Shown here one piece after another: positions 22,358 through 22,453 of a stretch of DNA of 22,453 nt (within the stretch, counting starts at the first letter, position 1; every line of letters starts with the position of its first letter). Where the stretch lies: positions 1 through 22,453 of the forward strand of contig JAITGH010000124.1 of NCBI GenBank assembly GCA_031280855.1. Direction: 5' to 3'. The notes beneath the pieces were generated by a model. The model did not search any database. It saw only the letters and a list, made by a program, of their open reading frames with translations, and had not been told where the DNA came from. The position numbers were made by a program, and so were the translations under genes. Source of the DNA: Oscillospiraceae bacterium. Its GTDB lineage: Bacteria > Bacillota > Clostridia > Oscillospirales > Oscillospiraceae.

Positions 22358-22453
22358 ATTACCACCTCCGCGTCGAAGACGGGGCCGTCCCTGCACACGC
22401 GCTCGTAACCTTGAGAGGTCGCGCACGCGCAGGTGAGGCACGTCCCGATCCCG
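22351..22453 (-). CDS. pyrK: Dihydroorotate dehydrogenase electron-transfer subunit PyrK, C-terminal fragment (runs off the right edge)
   Basis: The last 33 codons of PyrK, the FAD and [2Fe-2S] subunit that passes electrons from PyrD to NAD. The frame, in phase at the window edge, reads GIGTCLTCACATSQGYERVC then RDGPVFDAEVVIW and stops. This is the characteristic end of PyrK, with cysteine cluster ligands spaced as in CG-G-C--C-C...C-DGPVF. The first cysteine of the set would lie just outside the window. Its stop overlaps the pyrD start by seven bases, a normal PyrK-PyrD junction that supports both calls. Confidence 0.92.
   Translation of the reverse strand, partial: GIGTCLTCACATSQGYERVCRDGPVFDAEVVIW

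Overview
The window looks like chromosomal DNA from a GC-rich, Gram-positive, clostridia-like Firmicute, probably an uncultured gut lineage. The evidence is Gram-positive style Shine-Dalgarno sequences (AAGGAG/GGAGG) before most genes, a SleB-type cortex/cell-wall hydrolase, an S-layer-homology exported protease, the two-subunit PyrK/PyrD (class 1B) dihydroorotate dehydrogenase, a second-type EF-G and a lipoprotein solute-binding protein. No rRNA, tRNA, CRISPR array or phage module was recognised. The taxonomic call is inference.

Region 1 (1-4300, plus strand) is a tightly packed urease operon: the end of ureB, then ureC-ureE-ureF-ureG-ureD, with overlaps or a few bases between genes. All catalytic and nickel-binding residues of UreC are present. 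UreB continues off the left edge. UreD is shorter than usual at its C terminus and stops just before a dispersed repeat.

Region 2 (4300-6570) is a scarred block bracketed by two inverted 86-bp repeats (4340-4425 and 6392-6477). It holds a DUF3788 gene, the last 24 codons of a broken GNAT acetyltransferase, a 316-bp element with 24/25-bp terminal inverted repeats, and a frameshifted, C-terminally truncated ISL3-type transposase.

Region 3 (6570-14970) is mostly housekeeping or metabolic and loosely spaced: an EF-G paralogue with its own strong promoter, DeoD purine nucleoside phosphorylase, a degenerate PAS/histidine-kinase-like protein on the minus strand, a very large divergent solute-binding lipoprotein, a PatB/MalY aminotransferase behind a perfect 14-bp-stem hairpin, and a 59-residue two-helix membrane protein on the minus strand.

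Region 4 (14970-18760) carries two exported-protein genes on the minus strand (a CuAO-domain plus SleB-type hydrolase and an SLH-S1C protease-Ig protein). Each side has a related, highly palindromic element (15030-15415 and 18411-18711). The elements share an almost identical 91-bp core, while other hairpins differ in sequence but keep their pairing.

Region 5 (18750-22453, minus strand) is an operon reading pyrK (partial)-pyrD-phosphatase/GNAT fusion-ygiQ, with overlapping or nearly touching genes that suggest translational coupling.

The most interesting material is the family of palindromic elements, the repeat-bracketed decayed block, the divergent or degenerate enzymes (EF-G paralogue with an altered G4 box, DeoD with His4 replaced, kinase without its H box) and the unusual phosphatase-acetyltransferase fusion. 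No new defence or biosynthetic system is evident.
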